Part shown: positions 9,296 through 18,806 of the stretch, piece by piece
Numbering within the stretch: the first letter of the stretch is position 1
Layout: each line of letters opens with the position of its first letter
NCBI RefSeq assembly: GCF_014851685.1
Contig: NZ_JACVAC010000001.1
Location: 558,001 to 622,000 of the forward strand
Direction: 5' to 3'
DNA from: Pseudomonas sp. PDM05
GTDB lineage: Bacteria > Pseudomonadota > Gammaproteobacteria > Pseudomonadales > Pseudomonadaceae
Length of the DNA: 64,000 nucleotides
Position numbers and translations under genes: made by a program
The notes under the pieces: model-generated
Told to the model about the DNA's origin: nothing
The model's database searches: none
The model's input: only the letters and a program-made list of their open reading frames with translations

Positions 9296-10714
9296 TCAGA
9301 TCAATTCGCGAACGTCGATGAAACGACCGTTGACGGCCGCCGCAGCAGCCATGGCCGGGCTGACCAGGTGGGTACGCCCACCGGCGCCCTGGCGCCCTTC
9401 GAAGTTACGGTTGGAGGTGGACGCGCAATGCTCGCCCGACTCCAGGCGGTCCGGGTTCATCGCCAGGCACATCGAGCAGCCCGGCTCGCGCCACTCAAAA
9501 CCGGCTTCGAGGAAGATCTTGTCCAGGCCTTCGGCTTCGGCTTGTGCCTTCACCAGGCCCGAACCCGGCACCACGATGGCTTGCTTGATGGTCGAGGCGA
9601 CTTTGCGGCCCTTGGCGATCACCGCCGCAGCGCGCAGGTCTTCGATCCGCGAGTTGGTGCAGGAGCCGATAAACACGCGGTCCAACTGGATGTCGGTGAT
9701 CGCCTGGTTGGCCTGCAAGCCCATGTACTTCAGGGCACGTTCGATGGAACCGCGCTTGACCAGATCGGCTTCCTTGGCCGGGTCTGGCACGTTCTGGTCG
9801 ACGGCCAGGACCATTTCCGGCGAGGTGCCCCAGCTGACTTGCGGCTTGATCTGTGCGGCATCGAGTTCGACCACGGTGTCGAACACCGCGTCGGCGTCGG
9901 AGACCAGGTCTTTCCAGGCTTCGACGGCAGCGTCCCAGTCTGCGCCGGTCGGTGCGAATGGGCGGCCCTTGACGTATTCAACGGTCTTTTCGTCCGCCGC
10001 CACCATGCCCACACGGGCACCGGCTTCGATGGACATGTTGCAAATAGTCATGCGGCCTTCGATGGACAAGTCGCGAATCGCGCTGCCGGCGAACTCGATG
10101 GCATGCCCGTTACCGCCGGCGGTGCCGATCTTGCCGATCACGGCGAGGACGATGTCCTTGGCGGTCACGCCGAACGGCAATTGGCCTTCGACGCGCACCA
10201 GCATGTTCTTCATCTTTTTGGCGACCAGGCACTGGGTCGCGAACACATGCTCAACCTCGGACGTGCCGATGCCGTGGGCCAAGGCACCGAAGGCACCGTG
10301 GGTGGAGGTGTGGGAGTCGCCGCAGACCACCGTCATACCCGGCAAGGTTGCACCCTGCTCCGGGCCGATCACGTGGACAATCCCTTGACGCACGTCATTC
10401 ATCTTGAATTCGGTGATGCCATATTCGTCGCAGTAGTCATCGAGGGTTTGCACCTGCAAACGCGACACGGTGTCGACGATCGCGTCGATGCCGCCCTTGC
10501 GTTCCGGGGTGGTCGGTACGTTGTGGTCCGGGGTGGCGATGATGGAGTCGACGCGCCAAAGCTTGCGCCCTGCCAGCCGCAGGCCTTCGAACGCTTGTGG
10601 CGAGGTCACTTCATGGATGATGTGACGGTCGATATAGATCAGCGACGAGCCATCGTCGCGCCGTTTCACTTCATGGGAATCCCAAAGTTTGTCGTAAAGC
10701 GTTTTGCCGGCCAT
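9296..10714 (-). CDS. leuC: 3-isopropylmalate dehydratase large subunit
   Basis: This is the [4Fe-4S] subunit of isopropylmalate isomerase. The 472-residue product has the aconitase-family signatures: [13 protein letters not shown] near residue 130, [11 protein letters not shown] near residue 347 with the first cluster Cys, and [11 protein letters not shown] near residue 408 with the other two. The start ATG at 10714 precedes the standard [15 protein letters not shown]. It is transcribed divergently from a LysR gene. The 140-nt gap between them contains two short palindromes. Confidence 0.97.
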   Translation of the reverse strand: MAGKTLYDKLWDSHEVKRRDDGSSLIYIDRHIIHEVTSPQAFEGLRLAGRKLWRVDSIIATPDHNVPTTPERKGGIDAIVDTVSRLQVQTLDDYCDEYGITEFKMNDVRQGIVHVIGPEQGATLPGMTVVCGDSHTSTHGAFGALAHGIGTSEVEHVFATQCLVAKKMKNMLVRVEGQLPFGVTAKDIVLAVIGKIGTAGGNGHAIEFAGSAIRDLSIEGRMTICNMSIEAGARVGMVAADEKTVEYVKGRPFAPTGADWDAAVEAWKDLVSDADAVFDTVVELDAAQIKPQVSWGTSPEMVLAVDQNVPDPAKEADLVKRGSIERALKYMGLQANQAITDIQLDRVFIGSCTNSRIEDLRAAAVIAKGRKVASTIKQAIVVPGSGLVKAQAEAEGLDKIFLEAGFEWREPGCSMCLAMNPDRLESGEHCASTSNRNFEGRQGAGGRTHLVSPAMAAAAAVNGRFIDVRELI

Positions 10715-10740
10715 CAGTCGGTCCTCATCATCGGTCTTTC

Positions 10741-10828
10741 TATGCCCTGGGCATTTCAATAACCCTTTGGCTTGTGAGGCTGATGGTATGGCGCTACAGT
10801 AAATAACTCAAATTCATATTTTTTATGC
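10741..10828. promoter_or_regulatory. Divergent leuC / lysR control region with two small palindromes
   Basis: ATGCCC-T-GGGCAT (10742-10754) lies 28 nt before leuC. CATA-T5-TATG (10815-10827) lies 28 nt before the LysR start in an AT-rich stretch. The second fits the loose T-N11-A style of LysR sites. The assignment rests on position and symmetry only. Confidence 0.35.
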
Positions 10829-10854
10829 TTTGGATTACCAACTGGAATACAACC

Positions 10855-11745
10855 ATGGACCTGGCCAACCTCAATGCCTTTATTGCCATCGCCGAGACCG
10901 GCAGCTTCTCCGGAGCCGGTGAGCGCCTGCACCTGACCCAGCCGGCCATCAGCAAACGCATTGCCGGCCTGGAGCAACAATTGAAGGTGCGCCTGTTCGA
11001 CCGCCTGGGCCGCGAAGTCGGCTTGACCGAGGCCGGGCGGGCCCTATTGCCACGGGCTTATCAGATTCTCAACGTGCTGGACGACACCCGTCGCGCCCTC
11101 ACCAACCTGACGGGCGAAGTCAGCGGGCGCCTGACCCTGGCCACCAGTCACCACATCGGCCTGCACCGCCTGCCGCCCGTGTTGCGCACCTTTACCCGTA
11201 AATACCCGAACGTGGCGCTGGATATTCAGTTCCTCGATTCGGAAGTGGCCTACGAGGAAATCCTCCACGGCCGCGCCGAGGTGGCAGTGATCACCCTCGC
11301 GCCCGACCCCCATCACCTGGTGCGTGCGACCCCGGTCTGGGATGACCCGCTGGATTTTGTCGTGGCGCCGGAGCACAGCCTGACCAGCAACGGCCACGTC
11401 AGCCTGGCCGATATTGCCGGTCATCCGGCGGTTTTTCCCGGCGGCAACACCTTTACACACCATATCGTCAGGCGCTTGTTCGAAGCCCAGGGCCTGACGC
11501 CGAACATCGCGATGAGTACTAACTACCTGGAAACTATCAAGATGATGGTGTCCATCGGCCTGGCCTGGAGCGTCTTGCCGCGCACCATGCTGGATGATCA
11601 GGTGGCGAGCATCGCTTTACCGGGCATACAACTCAGTCGCCAGCTAGGCTATATCGTGCACACCGAAAGGACGTTGTCGAACGCAGCGCGGGCTTTCATG
11701 AGCCTATTGGATGCACAGGTCGATCTGCCAGGAATACCGGCATGA
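10855..11745 (+). CDS. LysR-family transcriptional regulator divergent from leuC
   Basis: The 296-residue protein has an N-terminal winged HTH of LysR type (LNAFIAIAETGSFSGAGERLHLTQPAISKRIAGLEQQL, residues about 5-42). A LysR substrate-binding domain of CysB/CbbR type follows, with PNVALDIQFLDSEV at the first strand. The ATG at 10855 is the first start that preserves the normal family N-terminus. Its position opposite leuC makes leuCD a plausible target. That is inference from gene order. Confidence 0.88.
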   Translation: MDLANLNAFIAIAETGSFSGAGERLHLTQPAISKRIAGLEQQLKVRLFDRLGREVGLTEAGRALLPRAYQILNVLDDTRRALTNLTGEVSGRLTLATSHHIGLHRLPPVLRTFTRKYPNVALDIQFLDSEVAYEEILHGRAEVAVITLAPDPHHLVRATPVWDDPLDFVVAPEHSLTSNGHVSLADIAGHPAVFPGGNTFTHHIVRRLFEAQGLTPNIAMSTNYLETIKMMVSIGLAWSVLPRTMLDDQVASIALPGIQLSRQLGYIVHTERTLSNAARAFMSLLDAQVDLPGIPA

Positions 11746-11810
11746 AGCCGTGCGGCCTCAGGTTTACGTGAAACCGCGCCTTACGCCCATTGAGCCAAGG
11801 CCCTTTGATA

Positions 11811-14800
11811 ATGCGCAATCCCGTCGATTCCGTGCCACCCCTGCCCCGCATTTACGCTCTGGACCCCCAAGAGGCGGAACAGAGCTGGGACAGCGCCCCG
11901 CAATTGCTGGCAGCCCTCAACGGTGCCCGGCTGGGGGCATGGTGCTGGGAAATCGACACCGGCAGGATCAGTTGGTCACGGGGGACCCAGGCGCTGTTCG
12001 GCTTCGACCCGCGCGCGCCACTGCCCAAAGACCTGGATTACCTCGACCTGCTCGCCCCGGCCGACCGCGCCAAGGTCGTGCGGGCCTTCCATGCGGTGCT
12101 GGCCGGCGAACCGTTCGAGCAGGCGATGCGCCACCGCATCCAGTGGCCCGACGGCAGCTATCACTGGCTGGAAATCAACGGCAGCCTGGCGCCGGACAAG
12201 ACCGGGCGGCGTCGGATGATCGGGGTGATCCGTGAGATCACCCAGCAGCGTGAACGGGAAACCGCCCTCGGCCACTCCGAAAAGCGCTTCGCCACGCTGT
12301 TTCACCTATGCCCGAACATGGTGCTGCTGACCCGCCAGGCCGACGGCCTGATCAGTGAAGCCAACCAGTATTTCGAGATCCATTTCGGCTGGCCGGTCGC
12401 CGATGCCATCGGCCGCACCACCCTGGACCTGGGCCTGTGGCGCCACCCCGAGCAGCGCGCGCAGCTGGTCAAGGCTACTCAGCGCAAGGGCGAGCCGATC
12501 ACCATGGACGTGCAGTTTTGCGCCAGCAACGGCCAGATCCACGATGGCACCCTCAGCGCGCAAAAGGTCGAGCTGGAGGGTGAGGCTTATCTGATCAGCA
12601 CCTTTGTTGACACCACCGAACGCAAAAACGCCGATCAGGCGCTCAAGGACAGCCAGGAACGCCTCGACCTGGCGCTCAATTCCGCGCAACTGGGCACCTG
12701 GGACTGGCACATTCCCACCGGCATGCTCTACGGCTCGGCTCGCGCCGCGCAACTGCACGGCCTGCCGCCCGAGCCGTTCCACGAGTCCTTCGACGCGTTT
12801 TTCGAAGGCATGCCCAATGAAGAACGCGACAATATGCGCAATGCCTATCGCACCCTGCGCGAAGGCCCGGCCGGCAACTACCAACTGACCTACCGCGTGC
12901 CCATGGAGGACGGCAGTTCGCGCTACCTGGAAAGCCGCGCGCGCCTCTACCGCGACGAAAAGGGCGCGCCATTGCGTATGGCCGGCACCCTGCTGGACAT
13001 CACCGACCAGGTCGAGCGCGAGCAACGCCTGAGCGCCTCCGAAGAGAAATTCGCCAGCCTGTTCCAGGCCAGCCCCGATCCGATCTGCGTCACCGGCCTG
13101 GACAGCGGCGTATTTATCGAAATCAACCCCGCGTTTACCCAGACCTTTGGCTGGACCGCGGCCGAAGTGCTCGACAAAAGTGCCGAGCAGATCGGCCTGT
13201 GGGACGACTCCAGCAAGCGCCTGCAACGCATCGAGCGGGTGATTCGCGAACAGTCATTGAACAATGTGGCCATCATCGCTCGCCACAAGGATGGGCGAAG
13301 CCTGACCTGCGTGATCGCCAGCCGGCTGATCAAGGTCGGCGACCAACCGTGCATCGTCACCACCTTGCGCGACATCACCCAGCAACAACGCTCGGAAGCC
13401 GCGCTCAAGGCCAGCGAAGAGAAGTTCGCCAAGGCGTTCCATTCCAGCCCCGACGCCATTTCCATTACCGAGCGCGACACCGGTCGGTATGTCGAGGTCA
13501 ACGATGGTTTTTGCCGCCTCACGGGTTACCGCGCGGAAGAAGCCATCGGGCTCACGCTGTATCAAATCGGCATCTGGGCCGATGAAAACCAACGCTCGGC
13601 GCTGCTGGCTGAATTGCAGATCAAGGGGCGCATCCACCACCTGGAGATGCTTTGGCACAACAAGCGCGGCGATGTGTTGGCGGTGGAAGTTTCGGTCGAG
13701 CCGATCACCCTGAATGAAACGCCGTGCCTGCTGCTGACCGCCCGCGATGTGAGCCTGTTGAAGAATGCCCAGGCGCAGATCCGCCACCTGGCCTACCATG
13801 ACCCGCTGACCAACCTGCCCAACCGCGCCCTACTGATGGACCGCCTGAGCCAGCAGATCGCCCTGCTCAAGCGCCACAACCTGCGAGGCGCGCTGCTGTT
13901 CCTGGACCTGGACCACTTCAAGCACATCAACGATTCCCTTGGCCACCCGGTCGGCGACACCGTGCTGAAAATCGTCACCGCCCGCCTGGAAGCCAGCGTG
14001 CGCATGGAAGACACCGTGGCCCGCCTGGGCGGCGATGAGTTTGTGGTACTGCTCAGCGGCCTCGACGGCACGCGTTCGCAGGTCAGTACCCAGGTGCTGG
14101 AATTGGCCGACACCCTGCGTGAGTTGCTCTCGGAGCCGATGTTCCTCGACGGCCACCGCCTGCAGGTCACCCCGAGCATTGGCGTAGCGCTGATCCCCGA
14201 CCATGGCTCGACGCCGGCCGACCTGCTCAAGCGCGCCGACATCGCCCTGTACCGCGCCAAGGATTCGGGGCGCAACACCACGCAGATGTTCCACAACAGC
14301 ATGCAAAGAACCGCCAGCGAACGCCTGCGCATGGAAACCGACCTGCGCCTGGCCCTGTCACGCGGCGAATTCAGCGTGCACTACCAACCCCAGGTCGATG
14401 CACGCGGCAACCACATCATCGGCGCCGAAGCCCTGGTGCGCTGGCAGCACCCGCAACTGGGCGCGCAGTCCCCTGCCGAGTTCATCAAGGTGCTGGAGGA
14501 CAGCGGGCTGATCCTGGAAGTCGGCACCTGGATTCTCGATGAAGCCTGCGGTGCATTTCAGCAATTGATCTCTGACGGCCTGGTGGACCCGTTGCGCTTC
14601 AGCCTGTGCGTGAATATCAGCCCCCGGCAGTTTCGCCAGAACGACTTCGTTGAACGCGTGGTGCACAGCCTCGATCAGCACGACCTGCCCTACAGCCTGC
14701 TGAAACTGGAGATTACCGAAGGCATCGTGATCCAGAACCTGGACGACACCGTGGCCAAGATGCGCCGCCTGAAAAAGCTCGGCGTGAGCTTCGCGATGGA

Positions 14801-15089
14801 TGATTTCGGCACCGGCTATTCATCGCTGACCTACCTCAAGCGCCTGCCGGTGGATGCACTGAAGATCGACCAGTCGTTTGTGCGCGATGCGACTCATGAC
14901 CCGAACGACGCGGAAATCATCCGCGCCATCGTGGCCATGGCTCGCAGCCTGAACCTGGAAGTGATTGCCGAGGGCGTGGAAACACTGGAGCAGTTGGCGT
15001 TCCTGCAACGGTTGGGGTGCCATGTGTTTCAGGGGTATCTGCACAGTCGGCCGTTGCCGATTGAGGCGTTCAGGCGCTTGCTGGAATAG
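11811..15089 (+). CDS. PAS(x5)-GGDEF-EAL cyclic-di-GMP turnover protein
   Basis: The 1092-residue sensor has five PAS domains: about 35-145 (ARLGAWCWEIDTG), 165-280 (FHLCPNMVLL), 290-405 (AQLGTWDWHIPTG), 415-530 (FQASPDPICVT) and 540-655 (FHSSPDAISIT). A GGDEF domain and an EAL domain follow. The cyclase motif is intact (RLGGDEFVVLLSG) and is preceded by an inhibitory RxxD site (RMED). The phosphodiesterase motif EALVRWQHP and the loop MDDFGTGYSSL are also intact. No membrane segment is evident, so a cytosolic multi-input switch is likely. I chose ATG 11811 over a TTG 21 nt upstream. It is convergent with the putative effector gene. Confidence 0.93.
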   Translation: MRNPVDSVPPLPRIYALDPQEAEQSWDSAPQLLAALNGARLGAWCWEIDTGRISWSRGTQALFGFDPRAPLPKDLDYLDLLAPADRAKVVRAFHAVLAGEPFEQAMRHRIQWPDGSYHWLEINGSLAPDKTGRRRMIGVIREITQQRERETALGHSEKRFATLFHLCPNMVLLTRQADGLISEANQYFEIHFGWPVADAIGRTTLDLGLWRHPEQRAQLVKATQRKGEPITMDVQFCASNGQIHDGTLSAQKVELEGEAYLISTFVDTTERKNADQALKDSQERLDLALNSAQLGTWDWHIPTGMLYGSARAAQLHGLPPEPFHESFDAFFEGMPNEERDNMRNAYRTLREGPAGNYQLTYRVPMEDGSSRYLESRARLYRDEKGAPLRMAGTLLDITDQVEREQRLSASEEKFASLFQASPDPICVTGLDSGVFIEINPAFTQTFGWTAAEVLDKSAEQIGLWDDSSKRLQRIERVIREQSLNNVAIIARHKDGRSLTCVIASRLIKVGDQPCIVTTLRDITQQQRSEAALKASEEKFAKAFHSSPDAISITERDTGRYVEVNDGFCRLTGYRAEEAIGLTLYQIGIWADENQRSALLAELQIKGRIHHLEMLWHNKRGDVLAVEVSVEPITLNETPCLLLTARDVSLLKNAQAQIRHLAYHDPLTNLPNRALLMDRLSQQIALLKRHNLRGALLFLDLDHFKHINDSLGHPVGDTVLKIVTARLEASVRMEDTVARLGGDEFVVLLSGLDGTRSQVSTQVLELADTLRELLSEPMFLDGHRLQVTPSIGVALIPDHGSTPADLLKRADIALYRAKDSGRNTTQMFHNSMQRTASERLRMETDLRLALSRGEFSVHYQPQVDARGNHIIGAEALVRWQHPQLGAQSPAEFIKVLEDSGLILEVGTWILDEACGAFQQLISDGLVDPLRFSLCVNISPRQFRQNDFVERVVHSLDQHDLPYSLLKLEITEGIVIQNLDDTVAKMRRLKKLGVSFAMDDFGTGYSSLTYLKRLPVDALKIDQSFVRDATHDPNDAEIIRAIVAMARSLNLEVIAEGVETLEQLAFLQRLGCHVFQGYLHSRPLPIEAFRRLLE

Positions 15090-15092
15090 CGG

Positions 15093-16346
15093 TCACACCA
15101 ATTTCAGCGCCCGCAAATAAGTCCCCTTCCATTGCGACGTCTGCAGCGTGTGCCGGCTCCCATAATAATCGAGCACGCCGCCAATCACCGTCATCGAGTG
15201 ACCACCGTCAGACAGGGTGCCGATAGCGCCGGCAATCAACTCGTTCACATCGCTTTCGCGGATATAGGCGTACAACCCCAACCGACGCAGCGCCTGCCCG
15301 GGGTATTCACCGTCATTGAGGGTATCGATGGCAACGTCGAAACTCTGCCCGCCACGAAAGTCGTTGTTTTCCAGCTGTGCGCGCCTGGCGCTCACGGCGA
15401 ACAGGAAATAGGCATCCTCCAGCATCGCACAGTCGTTGCCGCGAAAGCCGGAAGCGGCCCTCGCCTTGCGCAATTGCTCATGGGTCAGCGTCAGCCTGAA
15501 ACCATCGCGCATAACGACTGCATAACCTTCGGCAGTGGCAGTGACCTCCCGAAAAATATCCGCGGGGCACTGCCCGAACCTCATCATAGCCGCCTTGATT
15601 GCCGACACCGTCACGCAGTTCCCCGGTGTCCCTTGGTAGAAACCACCCCAAATATCCAGGGGTCTTCGGCCCGCAAACACCTTCGGTGTGGGTGCGCCTC
15701 CCCGAGGCTTGTCGGCGAACAGCCTGTAACCATAGCGACCGCCTACCTGACGCGGCTTGCCGTTAGCGTGCCCAAGCCCGTCCACTACCAGCGCACTGCC
15801 AAAATTATGGGTCTCCATCACTGCCACTACGCCTTCGCCAACCATCCTGCTCGGCGGCACATACTGGGAAAGCCCATACACCCCCATACCCTGCAAGCAA
15901 CGCAGAGTGGTTTCGCCCTGGAGTGACTTTGTCAGCGCCGCGTGAAAATTGGCGTAGCCACCGATCTGCTGCCTGCGCTTTACAAACACCGTCAACGCAA
16001 AGTTGGCGGCCCTGACGGCTTGCGCATCATTGCCACTGAATTTGGACACCTGCGCGACTAGCTGCAGCTCTTCGTGCGTGATGCGAGCGTTGAACTCATC
16101 CTTCATCATCACGTCGTAGCCGTTTGCGGTACGTGTCACTTGATTGAACATATCGGCAGGCGTGGGGCCAAGCGTCGCCATCATCATTTTGATGACGGCA
16201 GCATGGGTGCTTACGTCAAAGTGCTCACCAAAGCGCCGCTCGCCGACGTCGAAGGCGTTCACGACAGACTTTATGGCCTTTGATGCAGAGAGCGTCGACG
16301 GGGCAGTGAAGGCAAAGGTAGGGGATTTCAAGTTCGAAGCATTCAT
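15093..16346 (-). CDS. Candidate HrpL-regulated type III effector with a duplicated papain-like domain
   Basis: I do not recognise a named family. The 417-residue protein is an internal duplication: residues 44-190 align with 242-394 without large gaps. Matching blocks are TPADMF/CPADIF, ANGYDVMMKDEF/AEGYAVVMRDGF, ITHEEL/LTHEQL and KFSGNDAQ/GFRGNDCA. The second copy has a Cys-protease-like arrangement. C244 lies in GTPGNCVTVSAIKAAM, a helix-start Cys; H383 is in DGGHSMTVIGG; D393 follows ten residues later. In the first copy Ser46 replaces the Cys while H180 and D189 remain, so it is probably inactive. The first 32 residues contain no Asp or Glu and are Ser/Thr/Ala-rich, as in type III signals. 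A perfect hrp box lies 32 nt upstream of the ATG. Protease function is inferred from motif layout only. Confidence 0.7.
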   Translation of the reverse strand: MNASNLKSPTFAFTAPSTLSASKAIKSVVNAFDVGERRFGEHFDVSTHAAVIKMMMATLGPTPADMFNQVTRTANGYDVMMKDEFNARITHEELQLVAQVSKFSGNDAQAVRAANFALTVFVKRRQQIGGYANFHAALTKSLQGETTLRCLQGMGVYGLSQYVPPSRMVGEGVVAVMETHNFGSALVVDGLGHANGKPRQVGGRYGYRLFADKPRGGAPTPKVFAGRRPLDIWGGFYQGTPGNCVTVSAIKAAMMRFGQCPADIFREVTATAEGYAVVMRDGFRLTLTHEQLRKARAASGFRGNDCAMLEDAYFLFAVSARRAQLENNDFRGGQSFDVAIDTLNDGEYPGQALRRLGLYAYIRESDVNELIAGAIGTLSDGGHSMTVIGGVLDYYGSRHTLQTSQWKGTYLRALKLV

Positions 16347-16378
16347 GGGCGAAGATTCCTGTGAGATATGCCCAGAAG

Positions 16379-16406
16379 TTCGTGGGATTTTGCCTTGCCC
16401 GGTTCC
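16379..16406 (-). promoter_or_regulatory. hrp box (HrpL sigma factor promoter)
   Basis: Minus-strand reading: GGAACC (16401-16406), a 15-nt spacer, then CCACGAA (16379-16385). This matches the HrpL consensus GGAACC-N15/16-CCACNNA at every fixed base. It points at the putative effector, whose ATG is 32 nt downstream with an AGGA ribosome site. Confidence 0.8.
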
Positions 16407-16424
16407 GAGGATCACGTTTCACAA

Positions 16425-16451
16425 TAAGAAAAGGGCGCCGATGGCGCCCTT
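16425..16451 (-). terminator. Intrinsic terminator downstream of dusC
   Basis: A perfect 9-bp stem (AAGGGCGCC / GGCGCCCTT) with a 3-nt loop is followed on the minus strand by TTTCTTATTG. It separates dusC from the hrp box. Confidence 0.88.
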
Positions 16452-16469
16452 GCTGCAGATCTCTTCGCG

Positions 16470-17429
16470 TTATGCCGCCGCCGGATGGGGCATGCCCAAC
16501 AGCCGGCTGACCTGCTCTAGATCGGTCTCCCGGCGCATCGCGGTGAACAGTTCAACCGCTTCAGGGTAGTTGCGCGTCAACATTGCCAGCCATTGTTTCA
16601 AACGGCCCGGCGCCTGGCGCTCGGTCAGTTGCGCCACCGATTGGGTCCAGAACTCCTGGAGCATGGGCTGCATCTGCGCCCAGGTCATTTCCACGACTTC
16701 TTCACCGGCCCGCGCCGCTGCAATCTGCCGCGCCAGGTCTGGCCGCGCCACCAGGCCACGGCCGAGCATGATGTCTTCGGCGCCGCTGACTTCGCGGCAA
16801 CGCTTCCAGTCTTCAACGCTCCAGATGTCGCCGTTGGCAAACACCGGCACCTTGACCACATCCTGCACGCGCGGAATCCACTCCCAGTGCGCCGGCGGTT
16901 TGTAGCCGTCGGTCTTGGTCCGCGCATGCACCACGATATGCGCGGCGCCGCCTTCGGCCAGAGCCGTGGCGCAGACCAGGGCGCCATCCGGGCTGTCGAA
17001 ACCCAGGCGCATCTTCGCGGTAACCGGGATGTGCGCGGGAAGGGCACGGCGTACGTGCTCGACGATCTGGTTGAGCAGCTCCGGCTCCTTGAGCAACACC
17101 GCGCCGCCACGGGACTTGTTCACCGTCTTGGCCGGGCAACCGAAGTTCAGGTCGATCACCTCGGAGCCCAACTCGGCAGCGAGCGCGGCGTTTTCCGCCA
17201 GGCACACCGGGTCGGAACCAAGCAACTGCACGCGCAGCGGCACGCCCGCCGCGGTGTGGGCACCGTGCAGCAGCTCGGGAGCAAGTTTGTGGAAATACGC
17301 CGGGGTGAGCAGGCGGTCGTTGACGCGGATGAATTCGGTCACGCACCAATCGATCCCACCCACGCGGGTCAACACGTCCCGCAGGATGTTGTCGACCAAC
17401 CCCTCCATGGGCGCCAAAGCAATTTGCAT
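16470..17429 (-). CDS. dusC: tRNA-dihydrouridine(16) synthase DusC
   Basis: This flavoenzyme reduces uridine 16 in the tRNA D-loop. The 319-residue product begins [21 protein letters not shown], the Dus N-terminus. It has the catalytic segment [21 protein letters not shown] with the general-acid Cys, then [11 protein letters not shown] and the FMN-phosphate region FANGDIW / [14 protein letters not shown]. The short start and the MEGLVD segment match the DusC subgroup better than DusA or DusB. An in-frame GTG nine bases upstream is an alternative start. A strong terminator follows the gene. Confidence 0.92.
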   Translation of the reverse strand: MQIALAPMEGLVDNILRDVLTRVGGIDWCVTEFIRVNDRLLTPAYFHKLAPELLHGAHTAAGVPLRVQLLGSDPVCLAENAALAAELGSEVIDLNFGCPAKTVNKSRGGAVLLKEPELLNQIVEHVRRALPAHIPVTAKMRLGFDSPDGALVCATALAEGGAAHIVVHARTKTDGYKPPAHWEWIPRVQDVVKVPVFANGDIWSVEDWKRCREVSGAEDIMLGRGLVARPDLARQIAAARAGEEVVEMTWAQMQPMLQEFWTQSVAQLTERQAPGRLKQWLAMLTRNYPEAVELFTAMRRETDLEQVSRLLGMPHPAAA

Positions 17430-17484
17430 GGAAAACACTCAACAAAAATCGTGGCGCAGTTTACTGGGTTTCCTGCGGCAACCG

Positions 17485-17919
17485 TTAACCCCCTGTCAGG
17501 GCGGGGCCATAACCGTCAAGAAACTCGGCGGGCATACGCTTGGGCTTGCCGCTGGACAGCTCGATGCAGACAAAGGTGGTGTGTGCCCGTAGCAGGGTCG
17601 CGCCGTCGCGGGGGCGGACCAATTGGAAGCGGCGGGTCATTTTCAGGCGCTGGTCCCAGTCGACGATCCAGGTGGCCAGTTGCAGTTCGTCGCCTTCGTA
17701 GCCGGCGGCGAGGTAATCGATCTCGTGGCGCACCACCGCCATGGCGCGATCCAGCCTGCGGTATTCGGCGAGGTCCAGGCCCAGGCGCTGGGAATGGCGC
17801 CAGGCGCAGCGTTCCAGCCAGGACACGTAAACGGCATTGTTGGCGTGGCCCAGGCCGTCGATGTCTTCGGCGCCGACCTGCAGGTCGATGATAAACGGCG
17901 TTGCCAGATCCCAGCCCAT
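17485..17919 (-). CDS. Acyl-CoA thioesterase, hotdog fold (4HBT family)
   Basis: The 144-residue protein shows the 4-hydroxybenzoyl-CoA thioesterase-like pattern DIDGLGHANNAVYVSWLE near residues 18-35, with the Asp/His/Asn active-site cluster. It continues VRHEIDYLAAGYEGDELQLATWI as hotdog strands. The substrate cannot be told from sequence. A gap of about 38 nt separates it from the alpha/beta hydrolase upstream on the same strand, suggesting one transcription unit with that gene and the TetR gene. Confidence 0.87.
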   Translation of the reverse strand: MGWDLATPFIIDLQVGAEDIDGLGHANNAVYVSWLERCAWRHSQRLGLDLAEYRRLDRAMAVVRHEIDYLAAGYEGDELQLATWIVDWDQRLKMTRRFQLVRPRDGATLLRAHTTFVCIELSSGKPKRMPAEFLDGYGPALTGG

Positions 17920-17957
17920 GCCTTGCTCCAGTCGATTGATCTCGGCCGGGCAGTGTA

Positions 17958-18791
17958 TCAGGCGGTTTGCCGCGCCTGTAGACGGCGGCCGGCCAACAGC
18001 GCCAGCACCGCGTCGGTCACTCGGGGGTCGGCCAGGACTTTCTGATGACCGCCCTGCTCCAGACGCAACAGGCGGCTGTCGAACCAGGCTTCGTGGATCG
18101 CCTGGGAGGCTTTGACGGGGACGAAGGTGTCGTCTTCGGCATGCACGATCAGGCCGGGGATGTTCATTTGGTAGTGGGCCACATCCAGATGCTTCAACGG
18201 CATGCCGAAGGTGTGTTCGACCTCCTGGATAAACGCCGAGCGGGCCCGCGCCGGCAAGCCGACCATCTGGGTGAACCCTCGGAGCACATCAAGGAATCGC
18301 GACGGCGCGGCAATGCTTACCAGTGCTTCGGTACGCAGCCCCAGTTGCACCGCCAGCATCGCGCTGGCGCCGCCCATGGAGTGACCAATCACGGCGTGCA
18401 GCGGCGGCAACTCGGCCGCCGCCTCCAACATCGCGCGGGCGAACAGCAGCACATGGGCTTCACGCCCGGGCGAACGCCCGTGGGCGGGGCCGTCGAGGGC
18501 AATCACGGAATAACCGTCATTCACCAAGGCGCTGATCAGGCTGGCGAACTGCGTGGGGCGCCCTTCCCAGCCATGCATCAACAGCACGGCGGGCCCTTGG
18601 CCCCAGCGCAACGCCGACAGGCCGAAACGCAGGGTGATGCGCTCTGATTGCGCCAGCAACGGCAACTCCCAGTCGCGTGGCGGCAGCTCGCGTGGCGTCA
18701 TGAACGCACGTCGCATCTGGTTGGCCACGGTTTGCGGCGCCAGATGCCCCAGGGTGCCGTTGAAGCGACGAATCCAGGTCAGCGTGCCCAT
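17958..18791 (-). CDS. Alpha/beta-fold hydrolase
   Basis: The 277-residue hydrolase has the oxyanion region VLLMHGWEGRP, the nucleophile elbow VIGHSMGGASAML (Ser), a late acid region (HAEDDTFVP, Asp) and a terminal His in QGGHQKVL. Together these form a complete Ser-Asp-His triad. No signal peptide is evident, so it is probably a cytosolic esterase of unknown substrate. It lies 15 nt downstream of the TetR gene on the same strand, which suggests TetR controls it. Confidence 0.85.
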   Translation of the reverse strand: MGTLTWIRRFNGTLGHLAPQTVANQMRRAFMTPRELPPRDWELPLLAQSERITLRFGLSALRWGQGPAVLLMHGWEGRPTQFASLISALVNDGYSVIALDGPAHGRSPGREAHVLLFARAMLEAAAELPPLHAVIGHSMGGASAMLAVQLGLRTEALVSIAAPSRFLDVLRGFTQMVGLPARARSAFIQEVEHTFGMPLKHLDVAHYQMNIPGLIVHAEDDTFVPVKASQAIHEAWFDSRLLRLEQGGHQKVLADPRVTDAVLALLAGRRLQARQTA

Positions 18792-18806
18792 CCTTAGAAC
18801 CCTCTT

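Noticed and set aside
9179..10762. 527-codon plus-strand open frame opposite leuC
   Set aside because: It is an antisense shadow of a highly expressed gene with strong codon bias. The composition is His/Gly/Arg-rich and lacks any domain.
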